A DNA stretch of 64,000 nucleotides from Pelomyxa schiedti (GCA_020536535.1 JAHLWZ010000530.1:1-64000), one strand, 5' to 3'; shown: positions 1 to 12,444, numbered from the stretch's first letter. The notes: generated by a model from the sequence alone, not told the origin. Numbers and translations are program-made.

Positions 1-213
1 TCGGGCCACAGGGGAGAGCTACCACTCGAAGCTACAGTACAGATGTTTGCTTATGCGCAGCACAGTGTCATGCAGGAGGACTCCAAAATGGAGGCAAATC
101 CAAACTCACAACCCACCATGCACCTGAACGAGAATTCTGTTGGACCAGTGCTCGCCGCGGACATGCCACCAGATGCCGTTAAGGGTCCCTTTACTCAATC
201 TGACTGGCATTGA
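1..213 (+). CDS. C-terminal fragment of an unrecognised protein (5' end outside window)
   Basis: Frame 1 is open from the window edge to a TGA at 211-213, about 70 residues with a balanced acidic/polar composition (ends ...TQSDWH). There is no start inside the window, so this is read as the last exon of a gene entering from the left. No family is recognised. The other two frames close earlier or are richer in Cys/Arg, which favours this frame, but the call rests on openness and composition alone. Confidence 0.4.
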   Translation, partial: SGHRGELPLEATVQMFAYAQHSVMQEDSKMEANPNSQPTMHLNENSVGPVLAADMPPDAVKGPFTQSDWH

Positions 214-218
214 AAGAT

Positions 219-295
219 AATTTTCCTTTGTTCTCCACAACGCTTAACGGAGCACCTTTCAATTCCTCACAATTTTCCTTTGTTCTCAACAACGC
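219..295. repeat. 25-bp direct repeat, two copies
   Basis: Positions 219-243 and 271-295 carry the same 25-bp T-rich sequence with one mismatch (begins aattttcctttgttctc). They start 52 bp apart and sit between the 3' ends of two convergent genes. Confidence 0.75.
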
Positions 296-490
296 GGATC
301 CCTTTTGAAGCTCACATTAAGCTACAGCTGTTGACCATCATAGCCGCGGATCTGGCACTGTCGGCCGTCGTGGGTCAGCCCGTCGGACTGATCGTGGATC
401 TCTCATTTTTGATTAAAAAGAAAAATTTGTTGACGGCAACACTCAGACCATTGGTGGGTTGGAGTTACTGGTTGAATGTGAAGGTTCCAG

Positions 491-1869
491 CTAATAGTCA
501 GAGACCCAGACTGTCCGTTCTAGTGCATCACCCAAATAATTGTAAACAAGCAAGTCAAATCCATTTGCTGGGGCTTCTATCAGTCCTGGCCAGTAGGACT
601 GAGGTCCCTGTGCGAGAATTGGCTCCTATTTGGGCTGTAAGCTACCTTGAGAAATTCTCATACAGAAAAAGTCAGAGCATCCGACGTAAGACCTCCATAG
701 CAGAGTTTTATGCTAGCGTAATCTGGCCACGCAACAGGATCGGTCGAGTCCTCGTCAGTCATAAAGCTTACAAGTATTGACTCGGAAAGGGAGCCTTTCT
801 AAATTAGTTGTTTTAAGCCAAGTCAATTTCAGGTCATACTATTATTGAGCCCACAGGCAAACGGGGCACCGGAGTTCCGTAGTCCATCAGATTCATGAAT
901 AATAGTTGGTTGCCCCCAAGTGTTGCCGCTATCACATGATCGTTTGCAGTTCACTGTGAATTTCCCCCAGACTCCTGTCCAAAACCCTTCAAATACTACA
1001 ACGAGACTACTATCTGGCAGGATGACAACTGAGGGCATTCCTAATTTGTAAAGCGGGTTTTAGAGCTTATCCAGTGCAATGGTTATTTAATACCATCTCG
1101 GGAACCATCCGTGTGTGAAACAACATAGTACTGATCAGACCAGGTGACTCCATCATCAGAAGACTGTTTCTCAACAATATCTTGCTGCGAAAGTGGCAGT
1201 CCTTCTCTAGAATAAAAGCAGTGTAATAAGCCTCCGTAATAAATCAAAAAAGGTTCCTAGAGTCAGTCAGAAACCCACAAGCCATCCCGTAAGCTGGATC
1301 ACACCCAAATTCCAATATTTTCAGTGAGTTCTACAGTGGAGAGGAAAGACCAGGAACCACCAAGATCACCACTCCACGATACTTCTATGCGATATACTCC
1401 TTCCTCTGTGGTGTGGTGCCGATATGCACACAGTAGTTCTGATGGACTAGAAGGCACCAGTGTCAAAAACCCATTGGCAAGGTCATCAGTCGAAGGAGCA
1501 CATGTAACATGTCCAGATAGTGTAGTCCATGTATTCCCACCATCCACGCTTTGAAAAATGCTCAAGCACTTTGTGCTACTATCCAAAGTTGTCTGTCTGA
1601 TTTGAGCCGCGATTTAGCTGGCCACACAAAGGGGTACTGTATTAGGTCAATAAGTTTATTTTTTTACCTCGCCCACAACAAGGATAGTGCCTACTTCGTC
1701 ACCAAGTTGGACGCCTCTAAGCACATTCAATCAAATCAAGCAAATAGCAGAGTCTGTACCTTGGAAAACCTGCACCCTTGGCGATGGTGTTGGCTGCAGA
1801 CACGTTCACCACTGTTTCTGCTGTGCTTAGTAAGGCAACGCCCAGAACAAAGACAACCAAAAAAAGCAT
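491..1869 (-). CDS. Secreted sialidase-like (BNR/Asp-box) protein
   Basis: Seven exons join in phase from an ATG at 1869 to a TAG at 491-493. The N-terminus is a hydrophobic signal peptide (MLFLVVFVLGVALL). Four Asp-box motifs of the S-x-D-x-G-x-x-W type follow (SVDGGNTW, SGDLGGSW, SSDDGVTW, SCDSGNTW), then a SYWPGL segment near the C-terminus. Asp boxes mark the six-bladed propeller of sialidases and related BNR proteins, and an early FPR resembles the arginine of the N-terminal sialidase RIP motif. A secreted or lysosomal glycan hydrolase is inferred. The full catalytic set cannot be checked by eye, so a non-catalytic BNR protein is possible. The six introns are about 45-75 nt. The gene lies tail-to-tail with the fragment at the window edge. 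Confidence 0.75.
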
Positions 1870-2031
1870 TTCTGGGAATTTGATTTGATGGACGAGTACA
1901 CTCCAGAACAGGGTAACCACCTTCCAGCTAGGTATTGTGGGATAACTGTCTCTGGAGTGTGTTTTGGGTTACAAAACCAAGGCACAAACAAAGGAAAATC
2001 AGTACTTTTGTATTTTGCAAAAATAACAGGC

Positions 2032-3114
2032 TCAAGACCCAGTGATGGGGATGAGGAAGCTGACAAATAGCAATGCCATGTGGTAGGGAACCATGTACAC
2101 TGTTCTCTCCCAGGCAAACCATCCCCATATCCAATGGTGTGTGCTGACAAACCCTCGCAGGCATATTATTAAGTCACTGAAAGCAAACAGGTACAGCCCA
2201 ATGACGGCAATGAGTTGTCTCCAGTCCGTCTTTCAGGAATCAGATAATTTGTAGCGTTGTGTGGCTTACTTCAAAAGGGAAGAAGCAGTAGCGAGTGACA
2301 AGTGCCCATGTGGCAACCAGTTCTGCTCCGATATATACAGACGCAAACATAACCGGCTCGTGTCCCGCAACAACACCCAGTAGAAGGCACATAATAGCAA
2401 CGAGCAGGATGAGAGGGAGGGCTATTGTAATTTGAATGTGAAAACACTAGGTAGAAGACTGCAAACCAACAGCCCAGCTAGTGTGCTTCCTGCATCTTAC
2501 TATGTGACAAATGGAGCCCTGACCTTTGCAGGGCGGAAGGAATGTTCCAATTACAAGCGAGATGTGCGCAAGCAAAAAGGAGAGATATCCTCCCGCATAA
2601 AATAAAGATTGACCTGATTTGGAGTGAGGACAGAGAAGGTCTAATGCAAAACAGTACTTGCTATTGTTGGTCCGTAATATGTGAAATAATGAAGACGTGA
2701 GCTCTGGGTGTCAAGCTTAGATAGTGGCGGTTTAGATTTGGCCATGGCAACGCTGAGGCTTTACCTCCATGAGTAGGTCACCGGCAGAATAGAACAAAAA
2801 AGCAATAGTAGTAGCCATCTTCGTGAATAAATGAAAAGCCAGAATGCAGAGGTTAATACCTCAATGGGGAAAACAGTTGAGCATGCATTCCACCTCAGCC
2901 ACAATAGAACGCAAGCTCTAACAGCCAACATCATTGCCGGGAGCGGCTTTGCTGCCAGCATAACTGCATTGCTGTCGCCGTAACAAGCGAGGTACCAAAC
3001 AAAGCACCACACGACAGACAATGCGTAGAACGAAGCGTCTACGATGGTCCCAATGTGCACCAAATCTGACGACAAGGTCTTTATCTGAGTATTCGCGGTT
3101 TCTCGTTGCTCCAT
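2032..3114 (-). CDS. TMEM86/YhhN family integral membrane protein (putative lysoplasmalogenase)
   Basis: Starts at ATG 3114 and runs through about six exons to TGA at 2032. The product is almost entirely hydrophobic helices. YhhN-family landmarks appear in order: an AAKPLP motif after the first helices, YSAGDLLME (the conserved GD segment), YLSFLLAHIS, then WIWGWFAWE near the C-terminus. In animals TMEM86 proteins hydrolyse the vinyl-ether bond of lysoplasmalogens in the ER membrane, so a role in ether-lipid turnover is likely. One short internal exon (SSRLHYFTYYGP region) was placed only by intron phase. The gene is divergent from the reductase gene at 3292, with about 180 bp between the two starts. 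Confidence 0.8.
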
Positions 3115-3291
3115 TATGAGTTGTTTGTGCCTTGTGCCCCACGCATTTTATTTTTCCCTGGGGTTACTGGATCTTACGAACGACATATGACCCGGCAACG
3201 CCCTCATGCCAATCGATCAAATTATTTTTGTTTCGTGTTCTTTCAACCGTTGAACGACTTTTGTTTCTTTCATAAAAAAAAAAACCGACGA

Positions 3292-6200
3292 ATGGGCGGC
3301 AGTAGCAGCACAGCGAAAACTACGACAGAAACCAAGGAGGACACGAAGAGTGGATCTCGGTGGTTACCGGCCCCTCCTGCCTATAAGTGTGATGAATGCG
3401 GATCTGACATTCCTGACGAGGGCACGCGGTACGCCTGCATCAGCTGCGTGAGGATCGCACATGGCAAAAAGATGGCAAAAATGGGGTTTGTTTTTTTATT
3501 TCTCCTGTATTCTGTGACCCGCGGGTCGTCGTACTAACGTTTGTCAAGGCACACGGAACCAATTTCTTATGATGTTTGCCAAGCTTGCTTCACTAAGAGT
3601 AATGACACTATTCACAAAGGTCACGAAATAAGGCGGTGCTGTCCCTCCTTTGTGGATCAAGAGGTCACATCTGACAGAATTGCCATCTCAATGAAAAATG
3701 CACTGGAGAGATATTCAACATGTCCAGTGATAGAGGACAGCGGCAAAAGGATAACATTCTTTTTCGAGATCTATGAACGGGCCAGAGCACTTGCAACTTA
3801 CCTCCTATTATCGTTACACTTGCAAAAAGGGGATTGCATTGCACTGGTAATGGAAAATTGTTCTGAATGGATCATAGTTGATGTGGCATGCATGTTCTCT
3901 GGGATTGTTTCCGTACCTATATCACATACCTTGCCATCGGACACCATAGGGTTCATCATCCAACGGGTTGAGCCTAAGGTGATTTTTGATACAGCCAACA
4001 CTCATGATACAGTATCTAAAGTTGTTGCAGACCTTGGTTTGCAATCCAAAGTGTACTGCATAACTAAAAAAGGCAACACGACGCACAGTGTCACAGAAGG
4101 AAACCCTGAAAACATGGAGAAGGACTTATTGAGCACCTTCAATCACTTTGCCACTCCAGATTCCTGGGCCCCCGTCAAGCCCGGCAACCCCAATGATATG
4201 TTGACAATTATATTCACGTCAGGATCAACAGGCCTTCCAAAGGGCACAATTTTCTCTGACGCGATGTTTAATGGCGAGGCTCCCGAGCTATTTCCGGGTG
4301 TTCTATTTTGTTATGAGCCATTGTCTTACAGTACACAGAGGATGTTGGTGCAGCGAGCCATTCGGGCGGGCACACAAATCAGTATCTTCAGTGGGCATAT
4401 GGAAACTTTTTTAGATGAACTCAAACTGGCTGCTCCTACATCATTCTCTGCACCCCCTAGAATATGGAACCTTTTCTATGCAATTTACAAAAACCGAGTA
4501 TCCGACTTAAGTAAAAAGGAGGCTTATCTGGAAGGAGAAAGAGCTAAAAACGCGGGGCAAGTGTGGACTCAAGAGGCTGCTGATGCCTCTTGGGGCTCAT
4601 ATGTTACAAAGGATGTCATTCAGTACTTAGGACCTCGGATATTCTCTATATCAACAGGAGGAGCACCCACTTCACCTGAAGTAATGAATTGGCTCAAGAG
4701 AGGCCACTCCATGCTCAGTGAAGGCTATGGAGCCACTGAAGTGGGGGGTATAGGCTCCAATGGAGTCAGGAAAAGTGATTGCCAAGTACACCTGGATGAC
4801 GTGCCAGAGCTGGGTTACTTTTCCACTGACAAACCATACTCCAGAGGCTTACTTTGGGTGAGGACTAGTAGAATGACTACGGGGTACTATGGAGATCCAA
4901 TGGCAACAAATGACAACTTTAAGATCAGGAGCGACATTGATGGCCAGAAGTGGTATAACACTGGGGACATAGTTGAGTATTCCCCAGGCACTGAACATCT
5001 CCGTGTGATTGATCGAGTGAAAAACATCATCAAGCTGGCTCAAGCAGTATTTGTAGCTCCAGAGAGATTAGAAAATATCTTCATTGAAAGCAAGTTTGTT
5101 GAGAACATCTTCATTTATGCTGAAAGTCTTTTTGAGTACGTAACAGCAGTTGTTGTACCAAATCTACCTTATATCGAGAGTGTCGCGTCCTCGTGTCAAT
5201 TTGACAGTACCGACTTGAATAATCCAGTTCTCATTCAAAAAATTCTTTCCAACTTCGTGGAAGTTGGTCAAGCTCATCACTTACAGCCATATGAAATACC
5301 CCAAAAGATATTGATTGACCCGAATCGGTGGAGCCCTGAAAATCATCTGCTGACGCCTTCTTTCAAGCTTGATCGCCTCGCTCTGAGATCCCACTATCAA
5401 TCTAAATTGCGTGCCTTATATGGTATTACTACCAATCCTGGCACAGCTTCCTCTGTAGAAACACATTCTTCACGTGCTTCAGAAGCTACCCCTTCTCCGG
5501 CATTTGACTGTAACTATCAAAAAATGGTGGATATCCTTGAATCAGTCTCCAAGAAATCACTGAACGACATAAAGGACTGTAAAATCCAGTCTCTTGGATT
5601 TGACTCCATGTCAGTTGTGCATTTATCATTGATTGTAAAACAGATACTTCCAACACCAGTATCTCTTGCAACGTTATTCCAAAGCACTGTCCAACAGTTA
5701 TGTGATTTTGTTCAAGCAAGGAAGGAAAACGTTACTGAAGGAATAGTTTTGCCTTCCCCAGTGGCCACTGACTGGAAGCAGGAAATGACCTTACCTGCAC
5801 ATATTACCAGTTCTTTGCGATCTAGACATTTTGATCGCCAAATTCCCACATCCCGCCAAGATGGTTTTCAGATATTCTTGACTGGGGTTACTGGCTTTCT
5901 GGGTATACACATACTTGTCGATCTCCTATCTGTTTCTTCAGTAAAACGAATTTTCTGCCTAGTTAGAGCCTCGACAGAACTACAAGCGACAGAAAGGCTT
6001 CATGCCACTCTGGAATACTTTGGATTTCCTTTACTTCCACTAGAGAAAGTAGTCATTGTTCTCGGCTATCTGGACAAACCATTATTCTCGTTATCCGAGG
6101 CCCAATTTTCTTCCTTGGCCTCTGAAGTCGATATTGTGATTCATAACGGCTGTCATGTAAACGGCATATACCCCTATCAAGCCCTTAAAGATAGCAACGT

Positions 6201-7035
6201 AGGGGGAACGATTGAATCCCTCAATTTGGCAACCTCTAAACGCTGTTCCCGTTTCTGTTACGTCAGTACAATCTCAGTTTTTGGCTCTCTTTTCATGTCC
6301 GATGACCCAGTTGACGAAAGTAGAAGCTTCGCACTGTCATCGATGGCGGGATACAGTGCCTCCAAACTTGTCTCTGAATATTTAGTAAACCAAGCCTATG
6401 CCGCTGGGCTTCCTGTAACCATTGTCAGACCCGGAATGATTACCGGTAGTCACTTATACGGAGTATGTAACCCAAACGACTTCATCACTAAATACCTTGA
6501 GACTTTGGTTCAACTTCGCACGGTTCCAATCATTCCCCCAGAGGTCAAGTTCGCTATGGTTGCCGTCAATTATGTTGCTCGACTGATTACTATCGCGAGC
6601 CTTTTGACGCCATACAACCAGTTACAACTCGTTTGCGGGAATCCAGATATTCTGCCTGTATTCCACGCGCACAGTCTGGAGGCAGAATCAATTCCAGTGA
6701 TGCACCTAAGCAAAGCACTCCCAGAAGCAGGGATTATTGATGCGGCCCTACTGCCATACCCCAAGTGGCTCGAAATCCTTTTTTCACAGAGTGACCCCAA
6801 TCTGTGCTCTTTAGTACCACTCAAGAGCTACTTCCGAAACGGATTCCCAGCAGAGAGTACTTTTTGCACACCCAACGACCACGCTCACAGCCTTCTGCAG
6901 CAACTCCCCTCCTTGTGCCAAAAGGGTTACCTTGACAGCTCCTTGCGTGAGCGCATAGAACTGGCACCAAACCCAACAACACTCGTATTGTACCTCAAAG
7001 CAACACAACTCCACATGAAGCAAAAGAAATTGTGA
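3292..7035 (+). CDS. ZZ-like zinc finger + adenylation + carrier + terminal reductase (carboxylic acid reductase-like)
   Basis: The ATG at 3292 opens a short first exon. A small intron (about 3487-3548, with a perfect TACTAAC branch-point-like sequence) leads into a 3.5-kb exon ending at TAA 7035. Visible parts in order: a Cys pair CDEC, then RYACISC and YDVCQACF with two His, arranged like a ZZ zinc finger; an AMP-forming domain (SGSTGLPKG, GYGATE, YNTGDIV, DRVKNIIKL); a phosphopantetheine carrier site (LGFDSMSVV); and an NAD(P)-binding thioester reductase (TGVTGFLG, catalytic YSASK). This order is that of carboxylic acid reductases and aminoadipate reductase: the acid is adenylated, loaded on the carrier arm and released as an aldehyde. 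The substrate cannot be told. It needs a phosphopantetheinyl transferase elsewhere. About 1,240 residues. The zinc finger is stretched between its second and third Cys pairs. Confidence 0.88.
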
Positions 7036-7073
7036 TACAATTTCTTTGTGACAATGTCACATTTCGTTCACAC

Positions 7074-7766
7074 TTAGTTTCTTTTCTCCAGTTGTTGAAT
7101 TAGCCATTCAAATCCCTCCGGCAGGCCATCACCGGAGGTGGCGCAGGAAGCTTGGATATACCAATCTCTTGGAGCACCAGTTCGGCCCACATTAATCTCT
7201 GGGAGACCCAGCTTAGCAGTTATCTCAGCCACAGGCAGTGCCGAGGGCAGGTCTTGCTTATTTGCAAATACAAGCAGCGGTGCGTCCCGTAATTGCTCGT
7301 CACCAAGGAGGTAGTACATTTGTTCTCGGGCATCGTCCATTCTCTCCACATCAGCGGAGTCCACAAACACAATGACGCCCTTGGTTCCTGGCAAGTGCTG
7401 ACATAGAAAATGACATTACTATTAAGCAACAATAGCAAGCAAGGGACGTGAATAACCTGCTTCCATAAAGACCTTATTCTGTCTTCACCACCAACATCGA
7501 AAACTACTATCAAAAGGTTAATGTTTTTATGGCAGTACACTGACAGAACGCACCGAGATTCATATTTTTGTACTTCACCTCCTCCACACTGTAACTCATA
7601 TCAGGTACAGTAGAAACCTCCCCCAGTTTCATTTTGTACAAGGCCGTTGTTTTCCCAGCAGCATCAAGACCGAACTGCACGTTCCTATGAGATTGTACTA
7701 CACAAAAGTATTGCCCACCATGAGAACACGCCGAGGCTCTGTCGGTGCCGAACTCACAGACCCCAT
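7074..7766 (-). CDS. Atypical Arf/Arl family small GTPase
   Basis: Three introns separate four exons from ATG 7766 to 7074. The N-terminus MGSVSSAP offers Gly2 for myristoylation. GTPase motifs: P-loop GLDAAGKTT, switch [18 protein letters not shown], and [15 protein letters not shown] near the end. The length (about 180) and spacing fit Arf/Arl, which act in vesicle or ciliary traffic. Switch I reads [10 protein letters not shown] where Arfs have PTIGFNVE, so the Mg-binding Thr is replaced by Asp. The catalytic Gln after DVGG is Glu. Binding and hydrolysis of GTP may therefore be unusual. Confidence 0.88.
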
Positions 7767-7876
7767 TGGGTTTTTTGTTGGTTTTTTTTCCTTTCCCACG
7801 GTTTTTCTGCACTAAACGCAAAAGGAAAAAATCCAGAAAGTGTGATTGATTACAAACAACGGGACTGACATTACAT

Positions 7877-8513
7877 TCACATTTGGTCTTCTCTGCCCTC
7901 CCGCAACAGCTTGTGGGTCATTGTGGAAGTGTCGAGGTCGTAAATGTTGAACTCGGTGTGCAAGTCAAAGCCAGGATGGCGAACTGCAAAGTTGATTGAT
8001 GTGCTTCCTTCCGCCGATGTGGTATTTACTTTGTGCCACGTTCGTGGTGCCCACTGAAGTACTGCAGGCTCACTGCATATAATCTCACCGTTTCGCTTGA
8101 TGTAACTCCTTCCGACTTCAAAGACTTCCACTACCCCGGGCTGGCTTGCGTGCCTGCAAAGGAATACAATCGTCAGTGAGGAGACAGTGGCAGGGAAAGA
8201 AGAGACAGTACATGAGAATGGAAGTCCGGATGCCCCTGCACACAAGTAGATTGTCCTCTTGGCACGGGTGATAGTACCACCCGTCCACCCCATTCACCAT
8301 TCCAGGCGATTTGGCGTTGGCTCCGTGTTCCACGTGGTCAACTCCATCGATATGGCTGAACTCCTATTGACAACAGTCAAGGGAAGGGAAAAGCAAGGTC
8401 CAGAAACAAAGGCTTACAGTCATTGGTAGACCTCGGAACTCCACATCATCCTTCTTACGGAACAACCGAAGAGGAATAACTCGCCAATAAGTAGGCGTTG
8501 TTGAGGTTGCCAT
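7877..8513 (-). CDS. Cupin-fold protein of unknown function
   Basis: Three exons run from ATG 8513 to 7877, about 170 residues. The second half shows a beta-rich pattern with [15 protein letters not shown] and EFNIYDL. From memory this resembles a small family of bacterial-type cupins found mainly in anaerobes. Cupins are small barrels that often bind a metal, but here only isolated His residues ([18 protein letters not shown]) are seen and a metal site is not proven. Possible lateral origin is inferred from memory of the family, not from base composition. The role is unknown. Confidence 0.7.
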
Positions 8514-8823
8514 TACAACACACGGTGTTTTGCTTGTTGTTACTTTTTATTTTCTTTGTTGATAAAGGAGCAAGCCCTTTTAAAAGAGCCCGACTGGCTC
8601 AAAAAAGAAAATTCGTGCACCGTTCGTCACCCCCAACGCGAAACGGCGTTCGCCATCATTTATCCTTAACGGTTTTCGCTGGGAGTTATTCTCTGTTCAA
8701 ACTGAACCTACCGGAGCCTGGCCCACCCTTGGATCACTGCACAACAACTACAACACTTGAGCGAGTGCGAACTGGTCCTTCTCAGTTTCTGTCTTTCCTC
8801 AGAGAGCCAAGCAGATTTTGCTG

Positions 8824-10882
8824 ATGGACGTGTATTGTGCTACGGTGATCGAGATTCTGTCGTGCAAAGTGCCAGTGCATGTTGCTACCATAATTGCGGA
8901 AATGGCGGGAGTGCGCCATTGGGAGCGGGCAATGTGGTTGTACAACCACATCGAAAACCTGAGGCGTACGCCTTTCACAGTGTACTCCTTCCAGACTGAA
9001 AGGAAGACTCTGGAGTGGCTTCTCAGAGAGATGTGTGTTTTTCAGGGTGAACTTCTCAGTCTGTTGACAAGTTCTGAGTCTGACCCTTTGTCCCGGTGAG
9101 GACTAATAGTTCTTTAGTATTTATTAATGGTGTTGCTGTTATTTTTGATCACAGAAGACTCAAACCATTTCCACTTACCTAAAGGAAGTCACTATTTGCT
9201 ACAAAACGAAGACCTTTCTCTCTTACCTTGGTATCTTCACTGCCTCCCACTGAGGTCTGTCTCTACACCTAGTTAGAGAATACCCTCGTTGTCGTACTGG
9301 AATACAACTAAAAACAATACAAATAGAATGAAAGCACAGACCGCTCCTTTTCCTTTCCATTGAACCTGCCATCAAAGGCCAACATCGCAAGTGAGATTTT
9401 AATATTCACGGATTTGCCTGGATATTTTTTTATCTCCTCACTGGAGACCCACTCTGAAATCCCAATAAAACCAACCGTTGTCAAGAATAGCCAGTACTCT
9501 GTTTATAAGATCAAGAAAGAGGAAGCGAACTTTAATGAAGATTTGGCAATACATGTTAAGAATTCTCGTGACCGTTATGGCTTGTATAGACGCCGAGCCT
9601 TAATTGGCATGGGACTTCTCAAAACTTCGTATCTGATTTTTCAAAGCTCTTGCTGCAGACCTGGAATCCATAAATCAAATAAGAAAAATAGTAATGAGAA
9701 GGCGTCTTACTGAGCTTCTCACTCAGGTTTTTACATCTGATTCTGGAAGCTTTTTCACTCTATATAGGTAAAAGTACCCATTATTCGAGAAAAGCGAAAG
9801 AGGATCGTTTCTTCCGGTCTTGACTCAACCCTACAGCTTCCCGCTAAGGTGTTTGATTACGTTTGCGGAAATTTTCTCGGTGTGGGTGATGAGCACAATG
9901 GTGTATCAGAGGAGTACATCATACAATTAGGTACACTTCTTCGTTCTGCAACTCCCATTGTCCATGTGGCATCTTGGCCATCACCCTGGACAAATATTTT
10001 TGGGGATAACTCTCGCCTGTACTTCAAGGCGGTTCAACCCCCAGAGAGATTCGTCGGTAAAGAAAATTTACCCTGAAAAACTAGTCTGATGTTACACAGA
10101 AGTTGAAGGACTTGTGACATTATTCAAAACCGGTATAATAAAAATTGAACAATGGGAAGAGGATACAGATAAAGCAGTTTGCCAATTCTATCCAATTAGC
10201 TCCCTTATCATCAAAAGTTTGTCGATGAGATTAAGGAGTATCAAGGCACTTGGCTTCCTCAAAGTGTTACTGAAACTGAGATTATAGTTCAAGCAAATGT
10301 GGCACTCTTGTATGCAGAATCCTCTTCCTCATTCTCCTCTTCACCACATTTCCCTGCCCCACCACACTCATTTTCCACGAAAATTGTGCAATGCACCATT
10401 TCTTTCACTCCTGGTGCTACTGAATTCATGGAACCACCTGAAGACTATGATCACGGATACACACTGACCACACGCGACCTTGACATTTTTGTGGATGGGA
10501 TTCCCTTTGTGAAGCATCTGGGCAAACCTACTTGTCGGAAACTTACCATTCAGACCACAAGTGACATTAACAGCCGGCCTCATTTTCCCACAGCAGTACC
10601 TCAACTTCTAGAGGACATTCTTGACCCTTTGTGGTACATAGTACCTTTTTGGAGGTGAAAAGAACGTGAAACATGGAATTCACAACACTACTGTGTTTTT
10701 TTTTTTTACGAAGTCATCACTGTGGAGATGAAGGTGATAAACTCTTCTCTGTTTGGCAGGGATTCTGCAACAAGGTGGGGGCCTGTTGGATTTGGTATGA
10801 AGGTGCTGTAACCAGCCCATTCGTGGACCAAGAGGTGGCCGCGGCTGTATTTAACAAATTTGCCTGGATATACTGCCTGTAA
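8824..10882 (+). CDS. Uncharacterised protein, about 9 exons
   Basis: An ATG at 8824 and in-phase introns allow a continuous reading to a TAA at 10882. The early part is helical (EILSCKVPVHVATIIAEMAG). A basic helical middle (IRKIVMRRRLTELL) and a Ser-rich linker near 10,320-10,370 follow. The last part holds DLDIFVDGIPF and ends KFAWIYCL. One intron (GTTTGCC...AAAAG) is only 41 nt and was chosen because it restores phase. I recognise no family. A nuclear or DNA-linked role would be guesswork. The middle exon borders (9,180-9,360 and 9,560-9,700) are the weakest. Confidence 0.55.
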
Positions 10883-10921
10883 TTTATGTTTTTTTTTTGG
10901 TGAGTCACTTTGCATTGGAAT

Positions 10922-12330
10922 TCAAGAAAGAACCTCGGAGATTGTAAGAGGATCATGTGGACAGGTGCCGGTTATTGGGCGACCAAGAATACTGGAGCGA
11001 AACTTCAGCCAGGTATTAAGTAAAAGTCCAACAATTGCCCTTTCGTCTTCCAGAGGGGCCTTTCCACCCCCGTCTGCCTTGGCTTTTACTGCAGCTCCCA
11101 TTTCTAGAAGCAGTTCACATGGCGGGCCAGTGAACCAATTTCCGTTTGTGACAGTGTCATTCACTACGGATATTTTCATCCCTTATTGTGGAGTTAGGCG
11201 TTTTTACCTTTTTATTTCATACCTGAAGCAAATACTTTAACACAAGCCAAGGTATCACCAGATATATTATGATTGGGGAAGTAATGGAACCTGGGAAAGT
11301 CATTTATTACAGGTTATATCACATTGGACAACCCACACACTTCCCGAAGCTGACAGTGGGACGTTTTCCTCGGGGATTGGGAATGGTTTCTCAACACACT
11401 TAGCAATGTCTGATGGCTTCAAGCGGTGGCCTTGTCCCATATAGACTACATGCTTTACTCTAATTGAGTGAACTGTAAATGAATACTGTACTCACATGCA
11501 CAAGAGATGGAAGCTGCGGTTCTATCTCTAATGCTTTTGCCAAGTTTGTAAGGGCACCAATGCAGGCAATTGTGACAGAACCAGGATACTTTCGTACTTG
11601 CTCCACTATGAACTGTGCCCCAGTCATCTCCTCGGTCTCGGTTCTTGTGGGACTCATGAGTTCATCCACTTCTGCCTGTGATAGCAAGCACATTCCATCC
11701 GTCATTCCTTCTGTTCCCGTGTGCCAAACATCCCTATGAGTGCCTATTGGTACTCCTTCACCACTGACAACTGTGATTCCACTTGGTTGACCAGTTCTAG
11801 CTTCACGTGCTTTCACTATGGCCCTGCATACAGCTGCCCTGACTCTAGTGTGTCCATAAACAGTTGTAATCTGAGTGAGGTATGAGGAGATATGTTTATG
11901 CATTAACCAATTTTCAATTTCAACTCTGGAGCATTACCCCCAGAATCTTCACATCATCAACTGGTAAATGCAACAAAAACAACAGGGCCAGAGAATCATC
12001 AATGTCAGTCCCCAGGTCAGTGTCAACCAACAACATGCAGGGCTTGGAGGACTCTGTGAACCAATCTGGCATCACTGAGCTATCTACAGCTCCATCAGAT
12101 GCAATTGCCGTTGCCGTTGCCGTTGTAGTAGTTGGAACGGAGACTGAGACTGAGGCTGATTGCCGTTCCTTGAGGGTTTTGAGTTCCTCAGGAGTGATTT
12201 CGAGCCTCTCTGATCTGTAGGGCACCTTCCTGTCCGCGTACTTGTACGAGGAGGACGAAGCGGGGGCGGCCCCACTTGTGGGAGGACTGTCTTCGCGGCG
12301 GTCTTCGTTACTACTAGCTGTAAGCCCCAT
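10922..12330 (-). CDS. Inosine-uridine-preferring nucleoside hydrolase family protein
   Basis: ATG at 12330; about five exons to 10922. The N-terminus (MGLTASS) could be myristoylated. A basic, Ser/Thr-rich leader precedes the enzyme. The family signature VDTDLGTDIDDSLAL holds the Asp cluster that binds calcium in nucleoside hydrolases. ITTVYGH, IGALTNLA, a VVYMGQG strand and HDPLTIS near the C-terminus follow, the last matching the usual catalytic His-Asp-Pro. These enzymes cleave N-glycosidic bonds of nucleosides for purine and pyrimidine salvage. Small introns of about 40-70 nt interrupt it. Confidence 0.82.
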
Positions 12331-12444
12331 TGATTAACAGTTTCTAGTTGGTTGCTTTCTTCTCGTCTTTTTCTCAGACTTGGCGCACATCACCGGGAGA
12401 AACCAAGGCGACGAACGGGTGCCGAGGAAAAAAAACCTACGGTC

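Noticed and set aside
280-780. 166-codon open frame on the plus strand
   Set aside because: It is antisense to the last exons of the sialidase-like gene, whose frames carry clear family motifs.
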